Positions 33,570 through 41,802 of a stretch of 64,000 nucleotides of DNA are shown in pieces. The translations under genes were made by a program, and so were the position numbers. The notes beneath the pieces were generated by a model. It searched no databases and was not told the DNA's origin. It saw nothing but the letters and a program-made list of their open reading frames with translations. Source of the stretch: a virus. Position 1 is the stretch's first letter, and every line of letters starts with the position of its first letter. The stretch spans positions 1-64,000 of IMG/VR virus record IMGVR_UViG_3300032116_015003. One strand, written 5' to 3'.

Positions 33570-34049
33570 ATGTCGATTAGTTTAAAAAGACTAATAGAAT
33601 TGGATAGTGAGCCGCAAGTCAAACAAAATGCGGCTTATACTCCTATTGTTGCTCAACAACCAACTCCACAAGGTCAGGAGTTTAATGTTGGATTAGATTT
33701 TACTAATTTTGAACGAACGATAGCAGCATTTACTGAAAATGCAAAAAATGCATTTCAACAAAAACTTATGAGTTTGGTTGGAAATAAAAAAGTATTTTTG
33801 CGTGGTAGTAAAGGCTATGGTCAGCCAATTAAAGATTATACTGTCAATGTAAAAAGCGTTAGCATTGATTTTTATTATGAACGTTATGTTGTTGTTTTCA
33901 AAGATGAAAATGACAAAGAATACTTTTTAGAGCCGGGATACAAGATTAAAATCTTGGGTCAGGCACAAATTGTTCCAAAAACACCAAAGAAAAAAAAGAA
34001 GGAACAACCTCCGGTTGTGCCAGTTCAACCAAATATTAATCCTAGATAA
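33570..34049 (+). CDS. Head-region protein with capsid-leader-like N terminus
   Basis: A 159-residue protein. It starts MSISLKRLIELDSE, a variant of the shared leader with a possible gp21 site after LIE. A Pro/Gln linker follows, then a beta-rich domain (about 85-135: VFLRGSKGYGQPIKDYTVNVKSV, YVVVFKDENDKEYFLEPGYKIKIL) and a Lys/Pro tail. It ends one base before the protease gene. Probably an internal or core protein (inference). Confidence 0.5.
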   Translation: MSISLKRLIELDSEPQVKQNAAYTPIVAQQPTPQGQEFNVGLDFTNFERTIAAFTENAKNAFQQKLMSLVGNKKVFLRGSKGYGQPIKDYTVNVKSVSIDFYYERYVVVFKDENDKEYFLEPGYKIKILGQAQIVPKTPKKKKKEQPPVVPVQPNINPR

Positions 34050-34050
34050 T

Positions 34051-34668
34051 ATGAATAAAGAATTACTTGTTGACTGCATTTCGTTTGCAGTAAGCCGAGA
34101 TGTCATAAATGAAATGACAAATAGTGGCGGACCTTTTGTAGTAAAAGGTGTATTGCAACGTGCTAATGCAAAAAATCAAAATGGTAGAATTTATCCAAAA
34201 GCAATTTTGGAACGTGAAGCAGTAAAATATACTGAAAACTTCATCAAACAACGTCGTGCATTAGGTGAATTAGATCATCCTGAAACTAGTGTTGTTAATT
34301 TGCAAAATGTTAGTCATAACGTATTGGAAGTTCACTGGGAAGGTGATGATTTGGTCGGTAGTGTTGAAATTTTAACAACGCCAAGCGGCAACATTTTGCG
34401 TGAGTTATTTAAAAGCTCAATCAATGTTGGCATTAGTAGTCGTGGCGTAGGTAGTGTAAAACGAAAAATGGCAGAAAGTGCAGATGAAGTTCAAGAAGAT
34501 TTTGAATTAATTGCATTTGATTTCGTTAGCAACCCAAGCACACAAGGAGCATTTTTACATCCGTCTGGACAAATTCAAGAAGGTGTAAATACAATTAAAA
34601 ATCCAGTCACAAACAAATGGGATAATGTAAATAATATTATTCGAGAAATCTTAGGAGAAATTAAATAA
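34051..34668 (+). CDS. gp21: Prohead maturation protease
   Basis: A 205-residue protease (T4 gp21 is 212). Typical residues are visible: KNQNGRIYPK (41-50), the catalytic His76 in GELDHP, and the catalytic serine in GISSRG (127-132; Ser129 or Ser130). It trims scaffold, capsid and internal proteins during head maturation, in T4 after I/L-x-E. ATG 34051 follows the stop of the preceding gene by one base; a longer upstream frame overlaps it and is rejected. Its likely targets here are discussed under the leader-bearing genes. Confidence 0.88.
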   Translation: MNKELLVDCISFAVSRDVINEMTNSGGPFVVKGVLQRANAKNQNGRIYPKAILEREAVKYTENFIKQRRALGELDHPETSVVNLQNVSHNVLEVHWEGDDLVGSVEILTTPSGNILRELFKSSINVGISSRGVGSVKRKMAESADEVQEDFELIAFDFVSNPSTQGAFLHPSGQIQEGVNTIKNPVTNKWDNVNNIIREILGEIK

Positions 34669-34671
34669 TAT

Positions 34672-35352
34672 ATGAATAATAAAACACAAAATGAAGGATT
34701 TTTTGACCGTCTTAAAGCAAATTGGACTGGGGCAAAAACTGCCGCAACAAATATAGGAACAGGCGTAGCATCGGTTGCGGCTGGAGTACCATTGAAATTA
34801 ACCAATGTTCAAGATGCCAGAATTAAACAATTATTTAGTCAGGTTCAAGCAAGAATCAAACCATATGCAAACAAATTGGGAAATACAAATGTTGCGACCA
34901 AACTGAATGCTGAAATTGAAGTAAAAAAGAATCTTCTAGGATTCATCAATGATTTCATGAAAATGACGGGTGAAAAAAAACCAAATAATGTGATTGCCAC
35001 ATTGCAACAACCACAATATGCTGAAATTGCAAATTATATCAAAAAATTAGGGCTTTCTGTTCCTGTTTCAAAGAAACCTGTGACACCATCCGCATCCACA
35101 ACTACCCCTACCCCAGCACCTGCTTCATCTACACCGCCAACTGGAGGTACACCCGCCGATGGTACATTCGATGTTTCTAAAAATTATAAATTTGATGCTA
35201 GTAAAAATCTATGGGTTAATATTTCAACCGGAGTTGCGTTGAACAAATCAGCTTCAGACGCAAAGACAGTTGCATACTGGAATGCAGTTAAAAAAGGAAC
35301 CATCATTCCAGAAAATAAAACTAAAATTGTATATAAAGAGTTTTTTGTATAA
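34672..35352 (+). CDS. Head-region protein, function unknown
   Basis: A 226-residue protein. The N-terminal part is helical (about 10-120), followed by a Pro/Thr/Ser linker (about 137-160: TPSASTTTPTPAPASSTPPTGG) and a C-terminal small domain YKFDASKNLWVNISTGVALN. It sits three bases after the protease gene. Candidate internal or core protein by position only. Confidence 0.5.
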   Translation: MNNKTQNEGFFDRLKANWTGAKTAATNIGTGVASVAAGVPLKLTNVQDARIKQLFSQVQARIKPYANKLGNTNVATKLNAEIEVKKNLLGFINDFMKMTGEKKPNNVIATLQQPQYAEIANYIKKLGLSVPVSKKPVTPSASTTTPTPAPASSTPPTGGTPADGTFDVSKNYKFDASKNLWVNISTGVALNKSASDAKTVAYWNAVKKGTIIPENKTKIVYKEFFV

Positions 35353-35371
35353 TTGCTAATATTTATTACAT

Positions 35372-35857
35372 ATGATCACGTTAAAAAAAATTATTGAAGG
35401 AGTTGAACAAGAATCTTCTGTAGATACTAATGAATTGAGTGGTATGATGGGACAGTCACCTACTACATGGGATACGCCAAAAGCATATGCTCCTGCCGGT
35501 GCGCCAGTTCGAACAAATGAAGCATTACCTTCAAAGAAATTAACCGCTGAAGAAAAGCGTAAATTGCTTGGTATGATTGGTCAATTTAACGAATATCGCC
35601 GTGCTATGAAGATGGCGGATGAATTGAAACACGTTGCTGAAAACATTGTTTACATTGCAGAAATGACCGAAAAATACGGTTTGAATGAAACAAGTGAGTG
35701 GTTTGAAGGAGTAACATTGGAACGTGATATGAAAGAAATTAAACGTTATGCAAGTGAATTGCATAAGATTGCTAATAAAGTTCATCCACAGGTTCAACAA
35801 GCCGAAGCAATATACGAAGAAATTGGACTAAAGTTAGAAAGATACTTTAATCTATAA
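35372..35857 (+). CDS. Helical head-region protein with capsid-leader-like N terminus
   Basis: A 161-residue protein with the leader MITLKKIIE followed by GVEQESS. Residues 50-161 are helical (LTAEEKRKLLGMIGQFNEYRRA and onward), like a core or internal protein. AATATTTATTA lies just before the ATG. A bidirectional terminator follows. Confidence 0.55.
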   Translation: MITLKKIIEGVEQESSVDTNELSGMMGQSPTTWDTPKAYAPAGAPVRTNEALPSKKLTAEEKRKLLGMIGQFNEYRRAMKMADELKHVAENIVYIAEMTEKYGLNETSEWFEGVTLERDMKEIKRYASELHKIANKVHPQVQQAEAIYEEIGLKLERYFNL

Positions 35858-35860
35858 ATC

Positions 35861-35889
35861 AAAAACCCCACTTAATAGTGGGGTTTTTT
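35861..35889. terminator. Bidirectional terminator
   Basis: AAAAACCCCACT, loop TAAT, AGTGGGGTTTTTT. It lies between convergent genes and has A before and T after the stem, so it works for both directions. Confidence 0.9.
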
Positions 35890-35890
35890 A

Positions 35891-36274
35891 TTATACTTCT
35901 AATTTTCCAAACTCATCTATTCTATCCATCATGTTATCGAATGATTTAAAATAATGTTTTCTATCATTAACTTTTAATTCATATCCAAGCTTTTTATGCT
36001 TGGCAATGCTGTATCTATTCATATCCATATCACCGGGAATAGTTAATCCCATATGACTATCACCTTCGATTTGAAAGCCCATACCTTCAAGCATATCCAA
36101 ATGTTTCATTTCCCACGAATTTGGATTATCGAAGTCATCTAACTTGTAATAATTTTCATTTTGTAGTTCGGATGTATGATAATCTTTTCTAATATTCATT
36201 GGTTGTTTGTAGCTATTATGATTGCTGCCAACACTATGACGTTTTGAACTAATTGTAAATTGTTTTGATTGCAT
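35891..36274 (-). CDS. Hypothetical protein (127 aa)
   Basis: A 127-residue protein with polar N-terminal half and HLDMLEGMGFQIEGDSHMGLTIPGDMD in the middle. Not recognised. With the next gene it forms a leftward pair inside the rightward head operon. Confidence 0.5.
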   Translation of the reverse strand: MQSKQFTISSKRHSVGSNHNSYKQPMNIRKDYHTSELQNENYYKLDDFDNPNSWEMKHLDMLEGMGFQIEGDSHMGLTIPGDMDMNRYSIAKHKKLGYELKVNDRKHYFKSFDNMMDRIDEFGKLEV

Positions 36275-36277
36275 ATG

Positions 36278-36766
36278 TTATTTATTCATTAATAGTGCGT
36301 CTGTAAAAAAATTATAAATGTTGCTCAAGAAATTTGGAATATTTGCATTTTTATCAAATGAACTTCCTGAGCGACTAAACACTGCGCCGGGTTTATCTAT
36401 ATCTTCTCGTTTAGTAAATGCAACATACCACATGGCATATTTATATTCATTAGAATTTCGTGGATTTGCAATTTTTCTAATGGCAAAATGAAAATTTGTT
36501 GGCGATTGATTAACTTCAAATTGAATAGTATTATTTGTAAAATCAACTGAACTTATATTACTATATACATGTTTAATTGCTTCTTTTATTTTTTCAAGCT
36601 CTTGAGGACCAATTGTATAAGGGCGATTATATCCTTTTTGTAATACAGCAGTCAAATTGGTATCATCAGCTTCTTTTGTTTCAACATAAGAAGATTCAAT
36701 CAACATATTTTCCAACAATACTTTTTTGATATATTGTTTCAATGATTGTTTTTGTTTTTCGTTCAT
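36278..36766 (-). CDS. Hypothetical protein with possible capsid leader
   Basis: A 162-residue protein. The start MNEKQKQSLKQYIKKVLLEN is a longer version of the leader seen elsewhere (basic helix then LLE). The body is a mixed alpha/beta domain (VDFTNNTIQFEVNQSPTNFHF, YAMWYVAFTKRED). Not recognised. On the coding strand GATATTTATTTAT immediately precedes the ATG. Confidence 0.5.
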   Translation of the reverse strand: MNEKQKQSLKQYIKKVLLENMLIESSYVETKEADDTNLTAVLQKGYNRPYTIGPQELEKIKEAIKHVYSNISSVDFTNNTIQFEVNQSPTNFHFAIRKIANPRNSNEYKYAMWYVAFTKREDIDKPGAVFSRSGSSFDKNANIPNFLSNIYNFFTDALLMNK

Positions 36767-36810
36767 ATAAATAAATATCTAAAAATATTTTAACTTTTGT
36801 ATTTTTTAAT

Positions 36811-36820
36811 TATATTTATT
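36811..36820 (+). promoter_or_regulatory. TATATTTATT motif upstream of gp22
   Basis: Variant of the late element about 95 bases before the scaffold ATG, in the gap between the leftward pair and the scaffold gene. Confidence 0.35.
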
Positions 36821-36915
36821 TTACAGTAATACGACATTTCCTTTGTCGCAATAAATATTCTAACTTTATTGGAGTTTCTATAATAACTTCAGAAACAAAC
36901 AAAGGATAATCATAT

Positions 36916-38097
36916 ATGTCAAAATTATTACAAGAAGCACTCGCTGACGCAAAAGCCGTTAAGCGTATTGCTATTGAAAATGCTAAAGTAGCATTAGAAG
37001 AAACATTCCAACGCGAAGTCACCGGAATGTTCCAAGAAAAAATCAAAGAAGAATTGGCCAACGAAGAAACCTACGGTGTAGGTGATCAAAGTGGCGGCCT
37101 TCAAGGATCCAGTGATATTGGCGGAACTGTTGGTGGCAGCAAAAAGCCATCTGCAAAAGCCCACAAAACATCAACCAAAGTTTCTAAGTTGGAAACTGGT
37201 GTAAAATTGGATGAAGAAGCCGAAGATTCGATGCATGCTGAAGTTGGTTCACATGACAATCAAATGGAAGCTTCAGAAGAAGCTGTTCATGATGAAACAA
37301 TTACCAATGAAGAATTGGAAGAAATCTTGAGTAGCTTAGAAGAAGAATTGGATGAAGAAGGTGAACCGTCACCAGCACAACCTCCTGTTGATCCAATGGC
37401 ACAAACACCTGCTCCTGCTCCTGCGCCAATGGCACCTGCTCCAGTTGATCCAAATGCTCCAGTAGCTGCTCAACCTCCAGTTGATCCAAATGCTCCTGTT
37501 GCTCCAGTTGCTCCTGCTCCAATGGCACAAGCACAACCTCCAGTTGCTGAAGAAGAAGAAAGCATGGAAGAAATCAGTCTCGACGAACTTTTGAGTGAAA
37601 TCGGTGCTGAAGAAAGCTTGGAAGAAGCTAAGGAAGAAGACGACGACGAAAAAGAAGAAAAAGAAGAAGGTAAAGAAGAAGATGAAGATTTGAAAGAACA
37701 AAATACTTCACTTCGTACCCAATTGAGCGAACACATTAAAGTCATTGAATATTTGCGTGAACAAATCAATGAAATTAATTTATTGAATGCAAAATTATTG
37801 TATACCAACAAGTTGTTTAAGCAATTTGGATTGAGTAACACACAAAAATTGAGCATTGTTGAAAAATTCGACTTGGCAAGCACAGTACGTGAAGTCAAGT
37901 ATGCATACACAATTTTAGCCGAATCATTAAGTTCCGGTGCATCAACAGTCAAGAAGACTAATACTGTTGCAAAATCTATCACCGAAGGTTTGGCAAGCAA
38001 AGCAGTTGCATCCACAAAACCATCAAAAGATGTAATTGTTGAAAACACTAACGAGATGGCTTTGAAATTCCAAAGACTCGCCGGAATCAAGAAGTAA
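36916..38097 (+). CDS. gp22: Prohead core scaffold protein
   Basis: A 393-residue acidic, helical protein in the gp22 position. It has an N-terminal KLLQEALADAKAV helix, then very acidic stretches (EEILSSLEEELDEEG; the DDDEKEEKEEGKEED run around 240-255) and a C-terminal helical domain resembling T4 gp22 (LREQINEINLLNAKLLYTN, LSIVEKFDLASTVREVKYAY). T4 gp22 is 269 residues. The extra length includes a Pro/Ala-rich repeat (about 155-213) built on P-x-D-P-N-A-P. AAGGA lies about ten bases before the ATG. Confidence 0.82.
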   Translation: MSKLLQEALADAKAVKRIAIENAKVALEETFQREVTGMFQEKIKEELANEETYGVGDQSGGLQGSSDIGGTVGGSKKPSAKAHKTSTKVSKLETGVKLDEEAEDSMHAEVGSHDNQMEASEEAVHDETITNEELEEILSSLEEELDEEGEPSPAQPPVDPMAQTPAPAPAPMAPAPVDPNAPVAAQPPVDPNAPVAPVAPAPMAQAQPPVAEEEESMEEISLDELLSEIGAEESLEEAKEEDDDEKEEKEEGKEEDEDLKEQNTSLRTQLSEHIKVIEYLREQINEINLLNAKLLYTNKLFKQFGLSNTQKLSIVEKFDLASTVREVKYAYTILAESLSSGASTVKKTNTVAKSITEGLASKAVASTKPSKDVIVENTNEMALKFQRLAGIKK

Positions 38098-38148
38098 TTT
38101 TAATGGTGAGCAAAAACCAAACAAAAAAATAGATAAGGAAAATATAAT

Positions 38149-39912
38149 ATGAGTGATATTAAGTCATTATTGACAAACAACATGAACCCACAAGCACGTT
38201 TGATGCAGGAAACTCGTCAATTACAAAGTAAGTGGGATAAAACTGGTCTTCTTGAAGGATTGGGCGGCGTAGAAAAAGCCAATATGTCCATCTTGCTTGA
38301 AAACCAAGCAAAGCAATTGCTTGATGAAGCAACTGCCACAGGTACATCAGCAAACAGTGAACAATGGGCAGGCGTAGCTCTTCCATTGGTTCGCCGTGTA
38401 TTTGCTGAAATTAGCGCAAAAGAATTCGTTTCAGTACAACCAATGAATCTTCCAAGTGGTTTGATCTTTTATTTGGATTTCAAATATGGTTCAACTAATG
38501 GCGGATTTACTGCTGACTCAGCTAACAATTACAGTTCATTGTTCGGTGGAACAGGCAAGAAGCTTGGATCAACTGACAGTGCAACCGGTGGTTTGTATGG
38601 TGTAGGTCGTTATGGTTATTCTATTAATGATATTACAGCAAGTATTTCTGCTGCAACTGGTAGCAGCTTGCCAGCAAGTGGAGTATATTTCACCACTGCG
38701 TCATATAGTGATGTCGATTTTGATGCATCCTATAGTTCTAGCGTTAACGGTACAAGCAACAACATCTACAAGTTGACAATTAATTTGGGAGATAATAGTA
38801 GTACTTCAGGTGCAAACCCATTTGCATCAACAATTAATAATGCCGACTTAAATGCAGTACGTAGCTTCGTATTCACTGGAACCAGTACAACTACTGCTCC
38901 ATTGAACGCATTCCAAGCTGTATATAACACTGGTAGTTTGGCAAGTCCACAATACTCAGTAACATTGTTCTTCAGTGCATCTTCAGCATTGTTGGCAGCC
39001 GGTAAAGTAACTGGCTCTGTATTGTTTAGCAAGCAACCAACTGATACAACCCGTGGTGACTTCGAAGATAAGGCTCCATTCAGTGGTACTGGTGCAAATA
39101 CTGGTATTAACGCTGGTACCGATATTGGTATTCCAGAAATTAACTTGGAATTGAAGAGCGAACCTATCGTTGCCAAGACACGTAAATTGAAGGCCGTTTG
39201 GACCCCTGAATTGGCTCACGATTTGAATGCTTACCACAGCATCGACGCAGAAGCAGAATTGACTGCTTTGTTGAGTGAATACGTCTCAATGGAAATTGAT
39301 TTGGAAATCCTTGATATGTTAATTACTGCTGCTCCGGGTGTAACAACTCAAGCATGGAGTGCTAAGATCGGTAATGAATTGTCAGTTAACTTGGATAGTT
39401 TCGGTAATATGAATAATATTACTTTGAACACCGACGCAACTAACAAAACTGCATATGTTAAGAGCACATGGTTCCAAACATTGGGTAACAAGATTCAACG
39501 TGTATCTAACAAGATTCACCAATTGACTCTTCGTGGTGGTGCTAACTTCTTGGTCGTCAGTCCAGATGTTGCAACTATCTTGGAAAGTATTCCGGGCTAT
39601 GTAGTAAACACCGATGGTGATAGTGCTAAGTTCGCAATGGGCGTAAGCCGTGTTGGTTCTTTCGCATCACGTTTCCAAGTTTACAAGAATCCATATATGG
39701 TTGAAAACGTAATCTTGGTTGGTTTCCGTGGAAATAACTTCCTCGAAACTGGTGCAGTTTATGCTCCATATATCCCACTCGTACAAACTCCAATGGTATA
39801 CGATCCAATTAACTTCACACCACGTCGTGGAGTATTGACTCGTTATGCTAAGAAAGTAATTCGTCCAGAATTCTACGGTAAAGTATTCATTGGTGATCTT
39901 GACCAAGTATAA
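38149..39912 (+). CDS. gp23: Major capsid protein
   Basis: A 587-residue capsid protein (T4 gp23 is 521). The N-terminal region ends with QLLDE (56-60) before ATAT, matching the I/L-x-E gp21 cleavage rule and close to the T4 site after residue 65. Then come ALPLVRRVFAEISAKEFVSVQPMNLPSGLIFYLDF, the family signature, and a C-terminal half with AELTALLSEYVSMEIDLEILDM and NFTPRRGVLTRYAKKVIRPEFYG. A Ser/Thr-rich insertion lies around residues 125-300. AAGGA is present about ten bases before the ATG. A terminator follows. Confidence 0.92.
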   Translation: MSDIKSLLTNNMNPQARLMQETRQLQSKWDKTGLLEGLGGVEKANMSILLENQAKQLLDEATATGTSANSEQWAGVALPLVRRVFAEISAKEFVSVQPMNLPSGLIFYLDFKYGSTNGGFTADSANNYSSLFGGTGKKLGSTDSATGGLYGVGRYGYSINDITASISAATGSSLPASGVYFTTASYSDVDFDASYSSSVNGTSNNIYKLTINLGDNSSTSGANPFASTINNADLNAVRSFVFTGTSTTTAPLNAFQAVYNTGSLASPQYSVTLFFSASSALLAAGKVTGSVLFSKQPTDTTRGDFEDKAPFSGTGANTGINAGTDIGIPEINLELKSEPIVAKTRKLKAVWTPELAHDLNAYHSIDAEAELTALLSEYVSMEIDLEILDMLITAAPGVTTQAWSAKIGNELSVNLDSFGNMNNITLNTDATNKTAYVKSTWFQTLGNKIQRVSNKIHQLTLRGGANFLVVSPDVATILESIPGYVVNTDGDSAKFAMGVSRVGSFASRFQVYKNPYMVENVILVGFRGNNFLETGAVYAPYIPLVQTPMVYDPINFTPRRGVLTRYAKKVIRPEFYGKVFIGDLDQV

Positions 39913-39940
39913 TCCGTAACGAGATATTAAGTTAAAGCGA

Positions 39941-39968
39941 ACCCACGGTATTTCTACCGTGGGTTTTT
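39941..39968 (+). terminator. Rho-independent terminator after gp23
   Basis: ACCCACGGTA, loop TTTC, TACCGTGGGT and a T run. Confidence 0.92.
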
Positions 39969-39982
39969 ATTTTTTATTTTTC

Positions 39983-39990
39983 TATTTATA
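39983..39990 (+). promoter_or_regulatory. TATTTATA motif
   Basis: Overlaps the first possible ATG (39990) of the next gene; six bases before the ATG at 39996. Confidence 0.4.
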
Positions 39991-39995
39991 TGATT

Positions 39996-40790
39996 ATGTA
40001 TTCAGAAAAAATATCACTAAAGTCTTTGTTATTGGAATATTTTACGGAACCCGTTTCTGTTTTAAAAAAATACATTACTAAAACAGAGGCAGAAAGAAAA
40101 ATAGAACTTGGATTAAAAAATGATTGCATAGAATTTTTAGCAAGACGATATCCAAGTATATATGAAAAATATAGAAAAAACAATTACGGTGAATCGTCTG
40201 AAATGTTAATGAAAGAGCATTTAGATGTATTTAATGAATGGTGTAATTTTTTGTATGAAAAATTAAACAGTTATGATTATCATGAATACTTTGACACGGG
40301 CTATCCGACATGGAATTATGTAGATTATAGATCCATTGTAAAAAATCAATGGTTGATTCATTTTAGTGATACAGCACAAAATATTTATTATGATCAAAGA
40401 TTTAATAGTGGAGTAGATGATTATACAAGACTAGGATTAACTAAGCATTTATCCGATGGTATGAAAGATATGGAAGGATATAATTTTGCTTATTTATTAA
40501 GTGATTATTTGAGATACGGAAAGGAACGTAATCGATTCAAATATGGAAAAGAAGCTGTTTTGTTCAAAGCAAGTGGAATACAAGTGTGGCATTTTGGTGA
40601 TGCCGAACCACAAGTAATTTTTTGGGGACCGAGTGCATTTGATATTGTCTATATTAGAGAAGACAGTGACACAGGCGAATATTATGTATATAGTAAAAAC
40701 AAGACAAGTCCATTCAGAGGAGAATTTGATGATTGTGTTGACTGGGTAATAAATAATTTTAATCAATATAAACGCATATTATTACCTTGA
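39996..40790 (+). CDS. Leader-bearing protein, possible ADP-ribosyltransferase fold
   Basis: A 264-residue protein (an in-frame ATG two codons upstream is also possible). The N terminus MYSEKISLKSLLLEYFTE holds the shared leader. After a helical region (about 20-95), WLIHFSDTAQNI, LGLTKHLSDGMKD, NFAYLLSDYLRYGKERN and KYGKEAVLFKASGIQVWHFGD are reminiscent of ART-fold proteins (opening H-F/H-x-T strand, inner strands ending with a substrate-contacting loop). No classical catalytic glutamate can be assigned with certainty. Probably a head-internal protein injected with DNA, like T4 Alt (inference). Confidence 0.5.
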   Translation: MYSEKISLKSLLLEYFTEPVSVLKKYITKTEAERKIELGLKNDCIEFLARRYPSIYEKYRKNNYGESSEMLMKEHLDVFNEWCNFLYEKLNSYDYHEYFDTGYPTWNYVDYRSIVKNQWLIHFSDTAQNIYYDQRFNSGVDDYTRLGLTKHLSDGMKDMEGYNFAYLLSDYLRYGKERNRFKYGKEAVLFKASGIQVWHFGDAEPQVIFWGPSAFDIVYIREDSDTGEYYVYSKNKTSPFRGEFDDCVDWVINNFNQYKRILLP

Positions 40791-40810
40791 TGTATTCTAT
40801 TTATTATCAT

Positions 40811-41422
40811 ATGAAATTAACCGACATTGTTGAAAATATTGTTCATCCAGCAGAACCAATGAATCTAATTAAAGAGGTTGCTGTTAGCCAAAATTTAAAA
40901 TATCATTTGGATAGACACTTAACGCTTGAAGAATGTGTATTTCGCAATTATAGCGAAGCTTATTTTAACTTAATAAATGAAATTCGTGCATTATACAACG
41001 ATGATGCAATTGAATTAAATGAATATGACGCAGATATTGTCGAAAGCGATTTGGGAGAAACTGCTGAATATGAAGGACGCACTGTATATTTAGATGCTCC
41101 TATTGAAGAAGATGTTGATGAACAATTGATGTTGGAAGCAAAACATCGTGGCAGAACAGTTAAATTAAATAGACCATTTCGAACTCCCGGTGGACCAAAA
41201 AAATTTGCTGTTTATGTAAAAAGCAAAAAGGGAAAAATCAAAAAAGTAACATTTGGTGATCCTAAAATGCGTGTTCGTGCCAGTAGCAAGGCTCGCCGCA
41301 AGAGCTTTTCTGCCCGACATAAATGTAGTCAAAAGAAAGATCGTACAACAGCAGGTTATTGGAGTTGCAGAGCACATCGTATTCGCAGTTTGGGTACAAA
41401 AAGCAAGGGCAAATATTGGTAA
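40811..41422 (+). CDS. Two-part acidic/basic probable head-internal protein
   Basis: A 203-residue protein from ATG 40811 (MKLTDIVENI); an in-frame ATG at 40787 is less likely. Residues 1-105 are acidic (EDVDEQLMLE near the end). Residues about 108-203 are strongly basic with KKFAVYVKSKKGKIKKVTFGDP, then a Cys/Arg/Lys-rich end (ARHKCSQKKDRTTAGYWSCRAHRIR), a domain I have seen at the end of other T4-like phage proteins. LMLE before AKHRG would be a gp21 cut releasing the basic half to bind packaged DNA (inference). Confidence 0.6.
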   Translation: MKLTDIVENIVHPAEPMNLIKEVAVSQNLKYHLDRHLTLEECVFRNYSEAYFNLINEIRALYNDDAIELNEYDADIVESDLGETAEYEGRTVYLDAPIEEDVDEQLMLEAKHRGRTVKLNRPFRTPGGPKKFAVYVKSKKGKIKKVTFGDPKMRVRASSKARRKSFSARHKCSQKKDRTTAGYWSCRAHRIRSLGTKSKGKYW

Positions 41423-41425
41423 TAT

Positions 41426-41449
41426 ATGATTAAGCTTAAAGATTTGATT
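41426..41449 (+). repeat. 24-base direct repeat, copy 1 (leader coding)
   Basis: Starts ATGATTAAGCTTAAAGAT and continues TTGATT; encodes MIKLKDLI. It is identical to 41779-41802, although the proteins that follow are unrelated. Confidence 0.95.
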
Positions 41450-41782
41450 GACGAAGGTTGGGGAGGCATGCTTCAAGCACAGTTCTATTGGCTTGATAAA
41501 AATGGAAATGCGAAAAAAGTTTCAAGTCACGGAAGTTATGCTAATCTTTTATCAAAAATAGATTGGGACGATGATCAATCATATCAATATATGTTTGATC
41601 GTGGATGGGCAAGAATTTCAATAGAAGATAATTATATATTTATAAATACATCATTGACAAATCCAGTTCACGTCGATTTGACCAAATCTCAAAAAGAATG
41701 GCTTAAAACAATCCGAGATGAAATATATCCAGCGCAACATTTACAAATTGTAAACATATACCGAAGACCAATAGAAATATGA
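41426..41782 (+). CDS. Leader-bearing small protein (118 aa)
   Basis: A 118-residue protein with the leader MIKLKDLIDE followed by GWGG, an attractive gp21 site (I-D-E before G). The body is beta-rich with several Trp/Tyr (FYWLDKNGNAKKVSSHGSY, MFDRGWARISIEDNYIFIN) and is not recognised. Its first 24 bases are identical to those of the next gene. It overlaps the next gene by 4 bases (ATGA). Confidence 0.6.
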   Translation: MIKLKDLIDEGWGGMLQAQFYWLDKNGNAKKVSSHGSYANLLSKIDWDDDQSYQYMFDRGWARISIEDNYIFINTSLTNPVHVDLTKSQKEWLKTIRDEIYPAQHLQIVNIYRRPIEI

Positions 41783-41802
41783 TTAAGCTTAAAGATTTGA
41801 TT
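41779..41802 (+). repeat. 24-base direct repeat, copy 2 (leader coding)
   Basis: Identical to 41426-41449, at the start of the next gene, 353 bases downstream. Confidence 0.95.

Noticed and set aside
33970-34050. Longer N terminus for the prohead protease
   Set aside because: The extra 27 residues lie over the end of the preceding gene and do not resemble gp21; the ATG one base after that gene's stop is typical of this operon.
37301-37701. Antisense frames rich in Leu/Gln/Glu or Phe within the scaffold gene
   Set aside because: Composition is a by-product of the Pro/Ala and acidic codon repeats on the coding strand.
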